DNA of 5,846 nucleotides from an uncultured Pseudomonadota bacterium (GTDB lineage Bacteria > Bdellovibrionota_B > Oligoflexia > Oligoflexales > Bog-1112), in assembly GCA_937896265.1 (NCBI GenBank), contig CALBMD010000171.1:1-5846 (forward strand), read 5' to 3'. Below the pieces are notes generated by a model. The model was given only the letters and a program-made list of their open reading frames with translations. It did not search any database and was not told the origin of the DNA. Each line of letters starts with the position of its first letter. The stretch's first letter is position 1. The translations under genes were made by a program, and so were the position numbers. Of the stretch, positions 1 to 4,969 are shown piece after piece.

Positions 1-204
1 GAATTTGGCTATAAGCCTTGATCTTATCTGTCCCATTCCTATAAGGTATTTATGACCGTGGCTAATGTCCCAAGCTTTAATATAAGATATCACTTTATTA
101 AAATCTGACAACTGGTCTCTATCCTTTTTTTCAATAACTCCTGAGTGATTGACTAAATGCCCTACCCCGAATAAAATTGGTTTTGCTTTATCGTTTTGAC
201 ACAT
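1..204 (-). CDS. Hypothetical protein, partial (3' end outside window)
   Basis: The frame is open from an ATG at 204 to the left edge: 68 codons beginning MCQNDKAKPILFGVGHLVNH and still open at base 1. I do not recognise the family. The visible part is mixed alpha/beta in character, with a hydrophobic strand (PILFGVGHLV) near residues 9-18 and a charged, probably helical stretch (KKDRDQLSDFNKVISYIKAW). It has no signal peptide or membrane segment. The gene begins about 20 bases downstream of the TATAAT element in repeat copy 1, so it is the first gene of a new transcription unit, separated from 285-878 by a terminator. No Shine-Dalgarno sequence is visible. Upstream in-frame codons run through the repeat but contain no standard start, so the ATG at 204 is preferred. 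Confidence 0.6.
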   Translation of the reverse strand, partial: MCQNDKAKPILFGVGHLVNHSGVIEKKDRDQLSDFNKVISYIKAWDISHGHKYLIGMGQIRSRLIAKF

Positions 205-222
205 AATAATTTGGTTACATGG

Positions 223-258
223 TATTATACCATTTCTAATAGCTAAAAAAAGAGTCCT
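223..258 (-). repeat. Direct repeat copy 1 (terminator arm plus promoter module)
   Basis: On the minus strand this reads AGGACTC, a run of seven T, then TTAGCTATTAG-like sequence ending in TGGTATAATA. It shares 28 consecutive identical bases with 5810-5846 in the same orientation. Over the full block the two differ by one indel and one substitution in the T-tract. Looser similarity continues downstream through ATGTAA and up to the sequence ATTATTATG in both copies. Copy 1 also contains a 15-base near-palindrome (219-233), which copy 2 does not keep. Each copy lies directly upstream of a minus-strand gene. Confidence 0.85.
224..232 (-). promoter_or_regulatory. Extended -10 promoter (TGGTATAAT) for the gene at 1-204
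   Basis: The minus strand carries a perfect TATAAT hexamer at 229-224, preceded by TGG, the extended -10 motif of sigma70 promoters. No good -35 hexamer lies 16-18 bases upstream (the sequence there is CTTTTT-like), as is common for extended -10 promoters. The predicted start of transcription near 217 would give a leader of about 13 bases before the ATG at 204. The surrounding near-palindrome could be an operator, but copy 2 lacks it. Confidence 0.6.
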
Positions 259-275
259 GTTAAGGATATCTTTTT
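245..275 (-). terminator. Intrinsic terminator after the 285-878 gene
   Basis: The minus-strand RNA has a left arm AAAAAGA (275-269), a small internal loop, TCCT (266-263), loop TAAC, AGGA (258-255), one unpaired C, and a right arm TCTTTTT running into a seven-T tract that ends at 245. The inner stem is only 4 bp and the outer stem is A/U-rich, so strength is moderate. The A-run on the other side would allow some plus-strand activity too. It sits 10 bases after the stop codon at 285 and immediately before the promoter of the next gene. The right arm and T-tract belong to the direct repeat. Confidence 0.6.
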
Positions 276-284
276 ATTTGCTGG

Positions 285-878
285 TCACTTCTCCATTAAC
301 GCGAGAATATTGTGTAATTGCGATTTGGTAATGATGACCCCATTGATGTGTAGCTCCTTCCCCTTTACCTGCCAACCCACGTCTGCTACTTTCGCGCCTT
401 CTTTGCGCTGCCTTTTTGCTTTCTCGCTCTCGATCCAGGCACGTTGTTGTGCAGGATTTCGGATTTGTTTCCCTGTTTCAGTTTGATTAAATACTTGGCG
501 GCATTGATCTTTTGAAAGGCTTGCCGCTTGCACTTTGAGTACATCCCCTCCTTTACCTCCACTCACTACCACTACATCAATAGGTATAGTTTTTAAATTG
601 TGCTGATCACTGAAAGGGAGGCCCATTATATATCTTGCTGCCGGATAATCGGCTACAAGAAGTTCAGGTAGCAGCTGTTTCCGACCAATTCGCTCAAACT
701 GACAGATTACGTCTTCTGTCACAAGTTCACTATTTAAAGCAGTCACTAACTCTTGCCTTGTTTTCCCTGAATCAAGAATTTCTACAACTAAGTCTCCTGC
801 TTTTTTCCAAGCAGCCAGTCCTCGGGTTATTGCCCCGTTAAGTTCATTAATTTTTATTGTGGCGATGTCTGTGCTCAT
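285..878 (-). CDS. Hypothetical protein, 197 aa, last gene of the operon
   Basis: This is a 197-residue soluble protein with no signal or membrane segment. Residues 1-60 look helical. Residues 63-90 carry the stretch RIGRKQLLPELL, then a DYPAARYIMGLPFSDQ segment. A central beta-rich part (99-118, IDVVVVSGGKGG) follows, then LSKDQCRQVF (121-130) and NPAQQRAWIE (141-150). A Lys/Arg-rich linker (152-163) leads to a C-terminal hairpin-like segment, KELHINGVIITKSQLHNILA. From memory, unverified, the pattern of an LP-type dipeptide before a conserved Q, then 'QxRQVF' and 'QRAW', recurs in uncharacterised proteins scattered across bacterial genomes and mobile elements. No catalytic motif is evident. 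The start at 878 is the only sensible ATG and has no Shine-Dalgarno. The terminator at 245-275 closes the unit. Confidence 0.8.
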   Translation of the reverse strand: MSTDIATIKINELNGAITRGLAAWKKAGDLVVEILDSGKTRQELVTALNSELVTEDVICQFERIGRKQLLPELLVADYPAARYIMGLPFSDQHNLKTIPIDVVVVSGGKGGDVLKVQAASLSKDQCRQVFNQTETGKQIRNPAQQRAWIESEKAKRQRKEGAKVADVGWQVKGKELHINGVIITKSQLHNILALMEK

Positions 879-923
879 GATGTGGAGTAGATTATTGTTG
901 TTGAATTGCGGCGGATGCTGCTA

Positions 924-1772
924 TTAGTTTAAATAAGGTTTTTGTTTCTTTTTTTGGTTTTTTATTTTTTCTTTTTTTTTAATTCTTATCTTTTTATGTT
1001 TGCAAATGAAAGTGATAATTTTTGTTTTAACTATACTTCTTAATTTTTTTACCTCTAGATCGGTATGTACTTCCCAATAAGGGCGTTCGGTAAATCTTAA
1101 CAACCTCTCTAACAACTCACCACGCGGGTTTTTTGACTCATCTTTGTTTATACGAGAAGAAACAAGAAATTGACTAGGTGAAAGTTGGTTCCAAAGATTC
1201 GAAACAACTTCTTTAGTTTTTTGTATATCTACAATTCTACATAAAGCTGAATGAGACCAGTCACCATTACTTTTCACTGGAGGCAATGATCTGTAATGCT
1301 CGTCTATCTCGCTGAAAGAAATATCAGAACATGCATCCCAGCGACGAAATACATATACAGGTAAACGAGTCCAATAATTAATAATAAATGGAGAAAACCG
1401 AATTGCTGTATTTTTTGGAATACATGCAATAAATAAATTTTGTTCTTCTGCTGTAATTTGACAGTAAGAAGGCGTAAAATTTTCCTTAAAATCTTTCGGC
1501 AATCTTCCATTTTTAATAGCTAAACTGTCCCAATCACCAACCTCTTCTTCTACGAAGTAACCAAAACGTTTAAGCGTACTTATACCCCACTTATTGACGT
1601 CTGGGTAAGAAATATCTAGCTGCAGTTCGAATGGGTCATGAGGCTGCCAATTACCTCTAGAAGACTCAAGCGAAATACATACTTTTTTTATAAAATCAAA
1701 ATAATAAACTGTGGTAGAGGTCCATTTTGTTTTCATTCCTTGGTCTACTAATAATAATTGGTCTGGGAGCAT
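924..1772 (-). CDS. Hypothetical protein, 282 aa, with Lys-rich C-terminal tail
   Basis: This is the largest gene in the window, and I do not recognise it. It is soluble and rich in aromatic residues, for example NYWTRLPVYVFRRWDAC around residues 132-148. It has no transmembrane helix, no P-loop and no recognisable nuclease motif. Residues from about 245 onward become extremely basic (KHKKIRIKKKEKIKNQKKKQ), which suggests nucleic-acid or acidic-surface binding, or a disordered tail. The ATG at 1772 is used here. A second Met at residue 13 is an alternative start, and neither has a Shine-Dalgarno. The tail is encoded by an A9 run (980-972) and other A-runs. One additional A there would replace the final residues with a tail ending ETKTLFKLIAASAAIQQQ and stopping at 892, 13 bases before the next start. 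The region looks more A/T-rich than its neighbours. Confidence 0.75.
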   Translation of the reverse strand: MLPDQLLLVDQGMKTKWTSTTVYYFDFIKKVCISLESSRGNWQPHDPFELQLDISYPDVNKWGISTLKRFGYFVEEEVGDWDSLAIKNGRLPKDFKENFTPSYCQITAEEQNLFIACIPKNTAIRFSPFIINYWTRLPVYVFRRWDACSDISFSEIDEHYRSLPPVKSNGDWSHSALCRIVDIQKTKEVVSNLWNQLSPSQFLVSSRINKDESKNPRGELLERLLRFTERPYWEVHTDLEVKKLRSIVKTKIITFICKHKKIRIKKKEKIKNQKKKQKPYLN

Positions 1773-1785
1773 AAGTTCTTTTTGG

Positions 1786-1893
1786 TTAAGTTATTCTTAA
1801 TTCTCTTTTAGTATGTTTTTCTAATTGGTATACTATTCTTTCCCTATTGAAGGATTTGCTTCCTTTTAAAAGATCGAATATTAGATGTCCAGA
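1786..1893 (-). other. Possible short ORF without a start codon, in the gap between two genes
   Basis: The 150-base gap between 1772 and 1923 contains a minus-strand open frame of 35 codons (1893 down to the stop at 1788-1786). Its composition looks like real protein: HLIFDLLKGSKSFNRERI, then VYQLEKHTKRELRIT. The frame has no ATG, GTG or TTG, and TAA lies directly upstream. A GTG at 1903 in another frame would join it if one base near 1895 were surplus, giving a start like MLVIGHLIFDLLKG. Its stop sits in a TAAC context 13 bases before the ATG at 1772, the same layout as between other genes here. It may be a frame-broken small gene or chance. Confidence 0.3.
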
Positions 1894-1922
1894 TTACCAA
1901 CACTTTATCTTGTTAGGTTAGT

Positions 1923-2189
1923 TTAGTGCGTACATTCGGGATCTTGAACTTCAAATTTAACTTTTGGAGAGAATAAACCAACAAAAGAACTAAGAGGAAA
2001 GTATTCTCCTGTTCCTGCGGCTTCTAACCAAGGCCGAAGATTCAATTCGGCTTGTCCTGGAGGTTTACTCCCATAATTGAATCTTACGGTCAAAAGGAGA
2101 GGAGGAGATTTAAGATTGTACTTGTAAAAATATTTTCCCTCTTCAGTTGGTTTATCAACAGAAAAAGGAATGGTTAATGAGTTACTCAT
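1923..2189 (-). CDS. Small PTEEG-motif protein, 88 aa
   Basis: This small soluble protein of unknown function begins MSNSLTIPFSVDKPTEEGKY. The N-terminal KPTEEGKYFYK (residues 13-23) is followed by a hydrophobic strand (LLLTVRFNYG), a proline-rich turn and a C-terminal strand (KVKFEVQDPE). The same order, IPTEEGYYFIK then strand then proline-rich turn then strand, occurs in the gene at 3129-3353, so the two are probably distant paralogues with a small beta fold. Short proteins built on a P-x-x-x-G-x-Y/W pattern are frequent in phage and plasmid accessory regions (general knowledge, not a family assignment). It starts 3 bases after the stop of 2193-2546 and is presumably translated by coupling, as no Shine-Dalgarno is visible. 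Confidence 0.75.
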   Translation of the reverse strand: MSNSLTIPFSVDKPTEEGKYFYKYNLKSPPLLLTVRFNYGSKPPGQAELNLRPWLEAAGTGEYFPLSSFVGLFSPKVKFEVQDPECTH

Positions 2190-2192
2190 AGC

Positions 2193-2546
2193 TCAGTCAT
2201 GACTCCACATAGCTATTCTTGTGGGGTTACCAAATTTAGATATTTCTTGTTGTAACTCAGGAGAAAGAGCATCCCAAGCACGTAGATACTGATCCATTTG
2301 TTCAGCATTTGGAGTTATTGTAACTACCGGCATAGACTGAAAGAGTTTTTCACCTGTAATGGTGACCAACTCAATCCCAAACGCAGCGGGACGAACAGGA
2401 CCCATTTCGTAATAAGACAATACTCCTGCCGGAGGTTGTTGATCTGCCTCGTAGATAAGTTGGCTAAGCTCATCCGAATATTCTACTTTTTCTCCTTCAG
2501 GATGAACTAAAGGTATGCCAAAGATAATGTGTAATACATTGCTCAT
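2193..2546 (-). CDS. Hypothetical protein, 117 aa
   Basis: I do not recognise this protein. It begins with a hydrophobic strand (VLHIIFGIPLVHP) that is too short and polar-flanked to be a signal peptide. An acidic helix (DELSQLIYEADQ, residues 25-36) and a proline-rich linker come next. A beta pair (FGIELVTITGEKL and MPVVTITPN, residues 56-80) and a C-terminal helix (AEQMDQYLRAWDALSPELQQ) follow. No metal-binding cluster or catalytic motif is visible. The start overlaps the stop of 2543-2791 by ATGA and is one of only two genes in the window with a good Shine-Dalgarno (GGAGG at 2558-2554, 7 bases before the ATG). The gene is coupled to 1923-2189, 3 bases downstream. Confidence 0.8.
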   Translation of the reverse strand: MSNVLHIIFGIPLVHPEGEKVEYSDELSQLIYEADQQPPAGVLSYYEMGPVRPAAFGIELVTITGEKLFQSMPVVTITPNAEQMDQYLRAWDALSPELQQEISKFGNPTRIAMWSHD

Positions 2547-2791
2547 CGGAAATCCTCCACTAGAAATTCAAAGGCTGTGAGATCTTCATGCCCTAAAGCG
2601 ATTGATTCGCCTCTAGAAAAATCAATGTGAATGGATCTAGCTACGGTAGATACACCTTGTAGGGTACCGTGGTATACGGTATCTGTAGTAGTACGAACTG
2701 CAACATGCGGGAAATAGTGTTTTGGTAAACTAGCGATCCGCTTATTGAATTCTGCACAAATTTCTTCAATGGTGGGTACAGGCGTTGTCAT
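2543..2791 (-). CDS. Small beta-rich hypothetical protein, 82 aa
   Basis: This is an 82-residue protein with an N-terminal helix (IEEICAEFNKRIASL, residues 8-22) followed by alternating strands: HVAVRTTTDTVYHGTLQGV, then SIHIDFSRGESIALGHEDLTAFEFL. The strand-turn-strand pattern with G42, G46 and G61 resembles a small barrel of the Sm/SH3 kind. That is an inference from pattern only, and no family is recognised. Its stop overlaps the next start by ATGA. It begins 16 bases after the stop of the lipoprotein gene, behind an A/C-rich leader (CTTAACCACAACCTAT) without a Shine-Dalgarno. Confidence 0.75.
   Translation of the reverse strand: MTTPVPTIEEICAEFNKRIASLPKHYFPHVAVRTTTDTVYHGTLQGVSTVARSIHIDFSRGESIALGHEDLTAFEFLVEDFR
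2554..2558 (-). promoter_or_regulatory. Shine-Dalgarno (GGAGG) for 2193-2546
   Basis: The minus strand reads GGAGG 7 bases before the ATG at 2546, inside the end of the upstream gene. It is one of only two clear ribosome binding sites in the window and fixes that start. Confidence 0.7.
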
Positions 2792-2807
2792 ATAGGTTGT
2801 GGTTAAG

Positions 2808-3122
2808 TTAGTCGTGAAATGGAGCCATTACTTCAGTTGCAAACTCCATATTGCCAAACCGGCGATATAAATATTTATTTCCTTTGAATTCAAAGATAAT
2901 CCAACCGTCTCCTAGGCGCTGTTTTATTTCAAATCCTTTAGGTAACATTGAGTAATCGTATATGTTTTTTATTGCTTTTTCGTCTTCATCTGCTTTTTTG
3001 AGTTCGACTTCTTTCTTTTTCTGTTCGAGTTCTAGCAAGGTAGGCTCATCAGAACAAGACGTAAGCCCCTTAAGACCAATCAAACAGATAATTAACGCAA
3101 ACAGTATACGTGGAAGTTTCAT
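2808..3122 (-). CDS. Small lipoprotein, 104 aa
   Basis: The N-terminus has a positive start (MKLPR), a hydrophobic core (ILFALIICLIGL) and the lipobox L20-T21-S22-C23, giving lipidation at C23 after signal peptidase II cleavage. The mature N-terminus begins CSDEP. Residues 27-52 (LLELEQKKKEVELKKADEDE) form a charged, probably coiled-coil helix. The C-terminal part (61-95) carries a beta-rich GDGWIIFEFKGNKYLYRR segment, an arrangement seen in several tiny uncharacterised lipoproteins. The protein would be anchored to a membrane, facing the periplasm or outside. It starts 6 bases after the stop of 3129-3353, behind CAACTC. The export signal is clear, the function unknown. Small lipoproteins of this kind can serve as entry or superinfection-exclusion factors in phage, which is only a possibility here. 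Confidence 0.85.
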   Translation of the reverse strand: MKLPRILFALIICLIGLKGLTSCSDEPTLLELEQKKKEVELKKADEDEKAIKNIYDYSMLPKGFEIKQRLGDGWIIFEFKGNKYLYRRFGNMEFATEVMAPFHD

Positions 3123-3128
3123 GAGTTG

Positions 3129-3353
3129 TTAAATGAACGTAATTTGCGCTGAGTATAAATAGTTATGATGTTGGAGCGAATCGAGAGACAGTGTGACCAT
3201 AGATGTCCCTAGAAATGGAGGAGGGCTTGTTGTAGGATGTGAAATGAAAGCAAATGCTTGCCGAGGGTTTTCACCTTTGGATTTAATGAAGTAATATCCT
3301 TCTTCGGTAGGAATTGTTGTGCCGTAAACAATTGTGTGGGAAGGCGGCGGCAT
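3129..3353 (-). CDS. Small PTEEG-motif protein, 74 aa
   Basis: This unknown small protein begins MPPPSHTIVYGTTIPTEEGY. Its IPTEEGYYFIK (residues 14-24) matches KPTEEGKYFYK in the gene at 1923-2189. A hydrophobic strand (AFAFISHP), a TSPPPF proline turn and a terminal strand (SAQITFI) follow in the same order, so I treat the two as divergent paralogues. It has no cysteine cluster or membrane helix. It lies 15 bases after the stop of 3369-3548, with leader TAACAAGCCCCTCCAATC and no Shine-Dalgarno. Its own TAA stop is followed by CAACTC and the lipoprotein ATG, so it is very likely co-transcribed with that gene. Confidence 0.7.
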   Translation of the reverse strand: MPPPSHTIVYGTTIPTEEGYYFIKSKGENPRQAFAFISHPTTSPPPFLGTSMVTLSLDSLQHHNYLYSAQITFI

Positions 3354-3368
3354 GATTGGAGGGGCTTG

Positions 3369-3548
3369 TTATTTAGGTGGGCAGGGAGGAGCTAACTTCA
3401 TAAATACTGAATATCTACCTTGAGCCGCATCGGCGACTATTGTTGCTGGAAACATAGGCTCGTATCCTAAATTTAAGGCCTCGTTTACTTCATTGCGGAA
3501 CTCAAGATAGCTGTTAACAAATATATGTATTATAGTTGGGTTGTTCAT
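3369..3548 (-). CDS. DUF1737-like small protein, 59 aa
   Basis: The ATG at 3548 opens a 59-codon frame beginning MNNPTIIHIFVNSYLEFRNE, continuing VNEALNLGYEPMFPATIVAD and ending PPCPPK. A strand (TIIHIFV), then a helix with FRNEVNEALNLGYEP, then a second strand and RYSVFMKL is the layout of the small DUF1737-type proteins (strand, 'F..xVN.xL..GWxP', strand), which are common in phage genomes. I rate that resemblance as moderate. The leader TAACAAGCC directly before the ATG matches the leaders of the next two genes, which supports this start. It is below the usual length cut-off for gene callers but fits the spacing of the operon on both sides. Confidence 0.65.
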   Translation of the reverse strand: MNNPTIIHIFVNSYLEFRNEVNEALNLGYEPMFPATIVADAAQGRYSVFMKLAPPCPPK

Positions 3549-3579
3549 GGCTTGTTAACTCATATGAGGTTCCGTGTAT

Positions 3580-3828
3580 TCAGCTTTTGGTATTCTTGTT
3601 TGTCCGCCAGAAACCAAAGATTCGGGCTGATAAAAGTATACCTTCCCATGTTAAGGGGACTGTGTACTCTGCTATTTTATCGCATTTAGCAGTCCATATT
3701 GCGGAGTCATGGAGAATGCAATCTTCATCCAGCTCGCTCATATCGTTTTTGAATGTGTACCACCAAGAAAGCAACCAAGAAATAAAAGCCGTGAAAAATT
3801 TAACAATATATTTTACTGGGATTAACAT
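3580..3828 (-). CDS. Single-helix membrane protein, 82 aa, C-terminus possibly frame-shifted
   Basis: Residues 5-24 (VKYIVKFFTAFISWLLSWWY) form one membrane helix or amphipathic anchor with a short positive N-terminus. A polar domain with SELDEDCILHDSAIWTAKCD follows. I do not recognise the family. It starts 4 bases after the stop of 3833-4093. As read, the last 20 residues are ILLSARIFGFWRTNKNTKS. If the four-base A/T run at 3632-3635 were one base shorter, the frame would continue as YQPESLVSGGQTRIPKAEYT and stop at 3555. That leaves TAA, then CAAGCC, then the ATG at 3548: exactly the 6-base junction seen between 3129-3353 and the lipoprotein gene. The C-terminus is therefore uncertain. A longer plus-strand ORF over this stretch is considered a shadow. 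Confidence 0.65.
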   Translation of the reverse strand: MLIPVKYIVKFFTAFISWLLSWWYTFKNDMSELDEDCILHDSAIWTAKCDKIAEYTVPLTWEGILLSARIFGFWRTNKNTKS

Positions 3829-3832
3829 GAAG

Positions 3833-4093
3833 TTAGAATGGTTTGTGTTGAATTGCCGGTACTCTTTCGATAGTGCCTCTAAAGAAGGTTTGAGCGGGAA
3901 ACTGTTCTAGGCATAACTCTAAAAAAGCATCACGATCCTCCACAGAATGAAAGAAAACAGCTCTATAACTGGTATGTCGTTGAAGACTTTCTTTTATAGC
4001 TCCGAGTGAAACGGACAGAGCAACCCATCCGCCTAAAGTGAAGGTTCGTCTGTCATTTATTTTACGTTGGTTTGTTAAATCTAATAGGCTCAT
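3833..4093 (-). CDS. Hypothetical protein, 86 aa, start uncertain
   Basis: This unknown soluble protein has a core of FTLGGWVALSVSLGAIKESL, then HTSYRAVFFHSVEDRDAF (residues 41-58) and the C-terminal LEQFPAQTFFRGTIERV. It looks like a compact alpha/beta fold with no metal-binding or catalytic signature. The frame as given starts at 4093, overlapping the end of the upstream gene by 32 bases, an overlap unlike any other here. Alternatively, an ATG at 4056, 5 bases after the upstream stop, begins MTDEP and would join at FTLGGWVALS if one base were missing near 4043 (GAACC|TTC). That would give a 74-residue protein without the basic N-terminal segment NQRKINDRR. The core is real with good probability, the first 19 residues are doubtful. 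Confidence 0.65.
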   Translation of the reverse strand: MSLLDLTNQRKINDRRTFTLGGWVALSVSLGAIKESLQRHTSYRAVFFHSVEDRDAFLELCLEQFPAQTFFRGTIERVPAIQHKPF

Positions 4094-4277
4094 AGCATAG
4101 AGGAACCGGGCAAGTAATTTTACCAGTTACTTTACCTACAGGACGTCTTTCTGCTGTAACTTCCACCCGATCAAAAGTTTCAAGTTCTATCACTGCATGG
4201 CATTTGGGACAATTGACTTGCAAGTTATGCCACCAATTAGGAGGTGGTGGTGAAAATAGGCTGCTGATGATTTTCAT
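4062..4277 (-). CDS. Small putative zinc-binding protein, 71 aa
   Basis: Two cysteine pairs, C23-P-K-C26 and C56-PVPL-C61, are separated by 29 residues. This suits a four-cysteine zinc ribbon, although the second pair has four rather than two intervening residues. The N-terminus has a short hydrophobic segment, then a proline run (SPPPPNWWHN). The middle (VIELETFDRVEVTAERRPVG) looks like beta strands between the two knuckles. The function is unknown, and zinc ribbons of this size often bind nucleic acid or act as protein-contact modules. It starts 21 bases after the stop of 4299-4655, behind a leader with the tandem CAAACAAACAAAC and no Shine-Dalgarno. Confidence 0.7.
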   Translation of the reverse strand: MKIISSLFSPPPPNWWHNLQVNCPKCHAVIELETFDRVEVTAERRPVGKVTGKITCPVPLCYEPIRFNKPT

Positions 4278-4298
4278 TATGTTTGTTTGTTTGATTGG

Positions 4299-4655
4299 TT
4301 ATTCTTTCCACCAAATTGTTCTTCCGTTGCCCCACTCAGAAGCGTAGAATTCTTTTAGGCGTTGTTTGTGTTCAGGGTCTAAAGGTCCGGTTTTAGCTAT
4401 TGCTTCTGCCTCCTCTTTAGTTACTTTATCGGGACCGCAATGATGTACGTCACAGTGACCAATAGAGTCATCTACAAGCGAACGCCCAGTTAATTCATAC
4501 GGATCTGCTTTTATGGCTATACGGGGAATATAACCACAGTCAGTGTAATAATCTCCGACACGAATTACATCTTTGCTTGTATACCAATACCAGTAATCAA
4601 TAAGCGGATCTAAATAACGATATTTGAATTGCTGCCAATACATTTTTAAGGTCAT
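4299..4655 (-). CDS. Cys/His-rich hypothetical protein, 118 aa
   Basis: The N-terminus (residues 1-27) is strongly aromatic (QQFKYRYLDPLIDYWYWY) and could lie on a membrane surface. Residues 29-50 (DVIRVGDYYTDCGYIPRIAI) and 52-73 (PYELTGRSLVDDSIGHCDVH then HC) hold C40, C68, H71, H72 and C73, a likely metal-binding set. The helix KVTKEEAEAIA follows. From memory, proteins with 'CGY.P' followed by 'GRSL.D.S...C...HC' and an 'EEA' helix occur repeatedly as uncharacterised accessory proteins, but I cannot name a family. Its ATG overlaps the stop of the SEC-C gene by ATGA, so the two are translationally coupled. Confidence 0.8.
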   Translation of the reverse strand: MTLKMYWQQFKYRYLDPLIDYWYWYTSKDVIRVGDYYTDCGYIPRIAIKADPYELTGRSLVDDSIGHCDVHHCGPDKVTKEEAEAIAKTGPLDPEHKQRLKEFYASEWGNGRTIWWKE

Positions 4656-4969
4656 CGTTTTTTATATAGGTTAGGATTTGGTTCGCTTCCAGCAACTTGT
4701 TGAGAATAAGCCTGGCAGCCACACTTTTTTGTCTTTATCCCACTACCGCAAGGACATGGATCGTTGCGAGGAGAGTTTAGAAATGGTGCTCGACCAGCAT
4801 AAGTTGCATGGCTTGCTGCATGCTCGAATTTATGTTTAATCCAATGTCTATAAGGTAAAGCTTTAATTTTATCAAACAAAGCATAAAGCCAGATTATCCC
4901 TTTACCTAACTCAGGGTCTTCAATTTCAAAAGGTATTGGTTGCTTTTCCTCTATTTGATAATCACTCAT
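4652..4969 (-). CDS. SEC-C motif protein, 105 aa
   Basis: Residues 68-85 (RNDPCPCGSGIKTKKCGC) are a SEC-C motif, the zinc-binding module known from the C-terminus of SecA and from many small proteins. C72, C74 and C83 match the usual ligands. The family normally has Cys or His directly after the third ligand, but here that position is Gly84 and the next residue is C85, so the fourth ligand is displaced by one. The N-terminal 60 residues are acidic, then amphipathic (IIWLYALFDKIKAL). The start at 4969 is chosen over one further upstream at 5020 because it gives an 8-base overlap with the channel gene (ATGAGTGA), whereas the longer frame lies mostly inside the channel coding sequence. SEC-C mediates protein contacts in SecA. 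The role here is unknown. Confidence 0.85.
   Translation of the reverse strand: MSDYQIEEKQPIPFEIEDPELGKGIIWLYALFDKIKALPYRHWIKHKFEHAASHATYAGRAPFLNSPRNDPCPCGSGIKTKKCGCQAYSQQVAGSEPNPNLYKKR

Noticed and set aside
214..219. ATGTAA start-stop element just after the -10 box, also present after copy 2
   Set aside because: The A lies only about 4 bases after the hexamer, probably upstream of the transcription start, so it would not be in the RNA. It is part of the repeat's extended similarity.
205..270. Reading the repeat as coding: both copies are open for a peptide FLAIRNGII
   Set aside because: Neither copy has a start codon in that frame. The region has a terminator hairpin and a perfect TATAAT, which explain the conservation better. 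In copy 2 the frame is not aligned with the ATG of the next ORF.
635..841. Plus-strand ORF of 68 codons inside the 197-residue gene
   Set aside because: It lies wholly antisense to a well-formed gene, with no ribosome site and a Leu/Gln-rich low-complexity product. The plus-strand ORF at 2298-2510 is rejected for the same reasons.
1826..1834. Plus-strand TGGTATACT, an extended -10-like element
   Set aside because: No plus-strand gene follows and no -35 is visible. Such matches are frequent in A/T-rich gaps, and the stretch may itself be coding on the minus strand.
1853..1868. Small inverted repeat AAGGA/TCCTT as a terminator after the 1923 gene
   Set aside because: The stem is only 5 bp with no T-tract on the minus strand, and the downstream genes seem to belong to the same transcription unit.
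3536..3910. Plus-strand ORF of 124 codons, longer than the minus-strand gene beneath it
   Set aside because: It runs opposite to every other gene, overlaps two minus-strand genes and breaks the regular minus-strand spacing. Its product is low-complexity and Ser-rich, with no recognisable domain.
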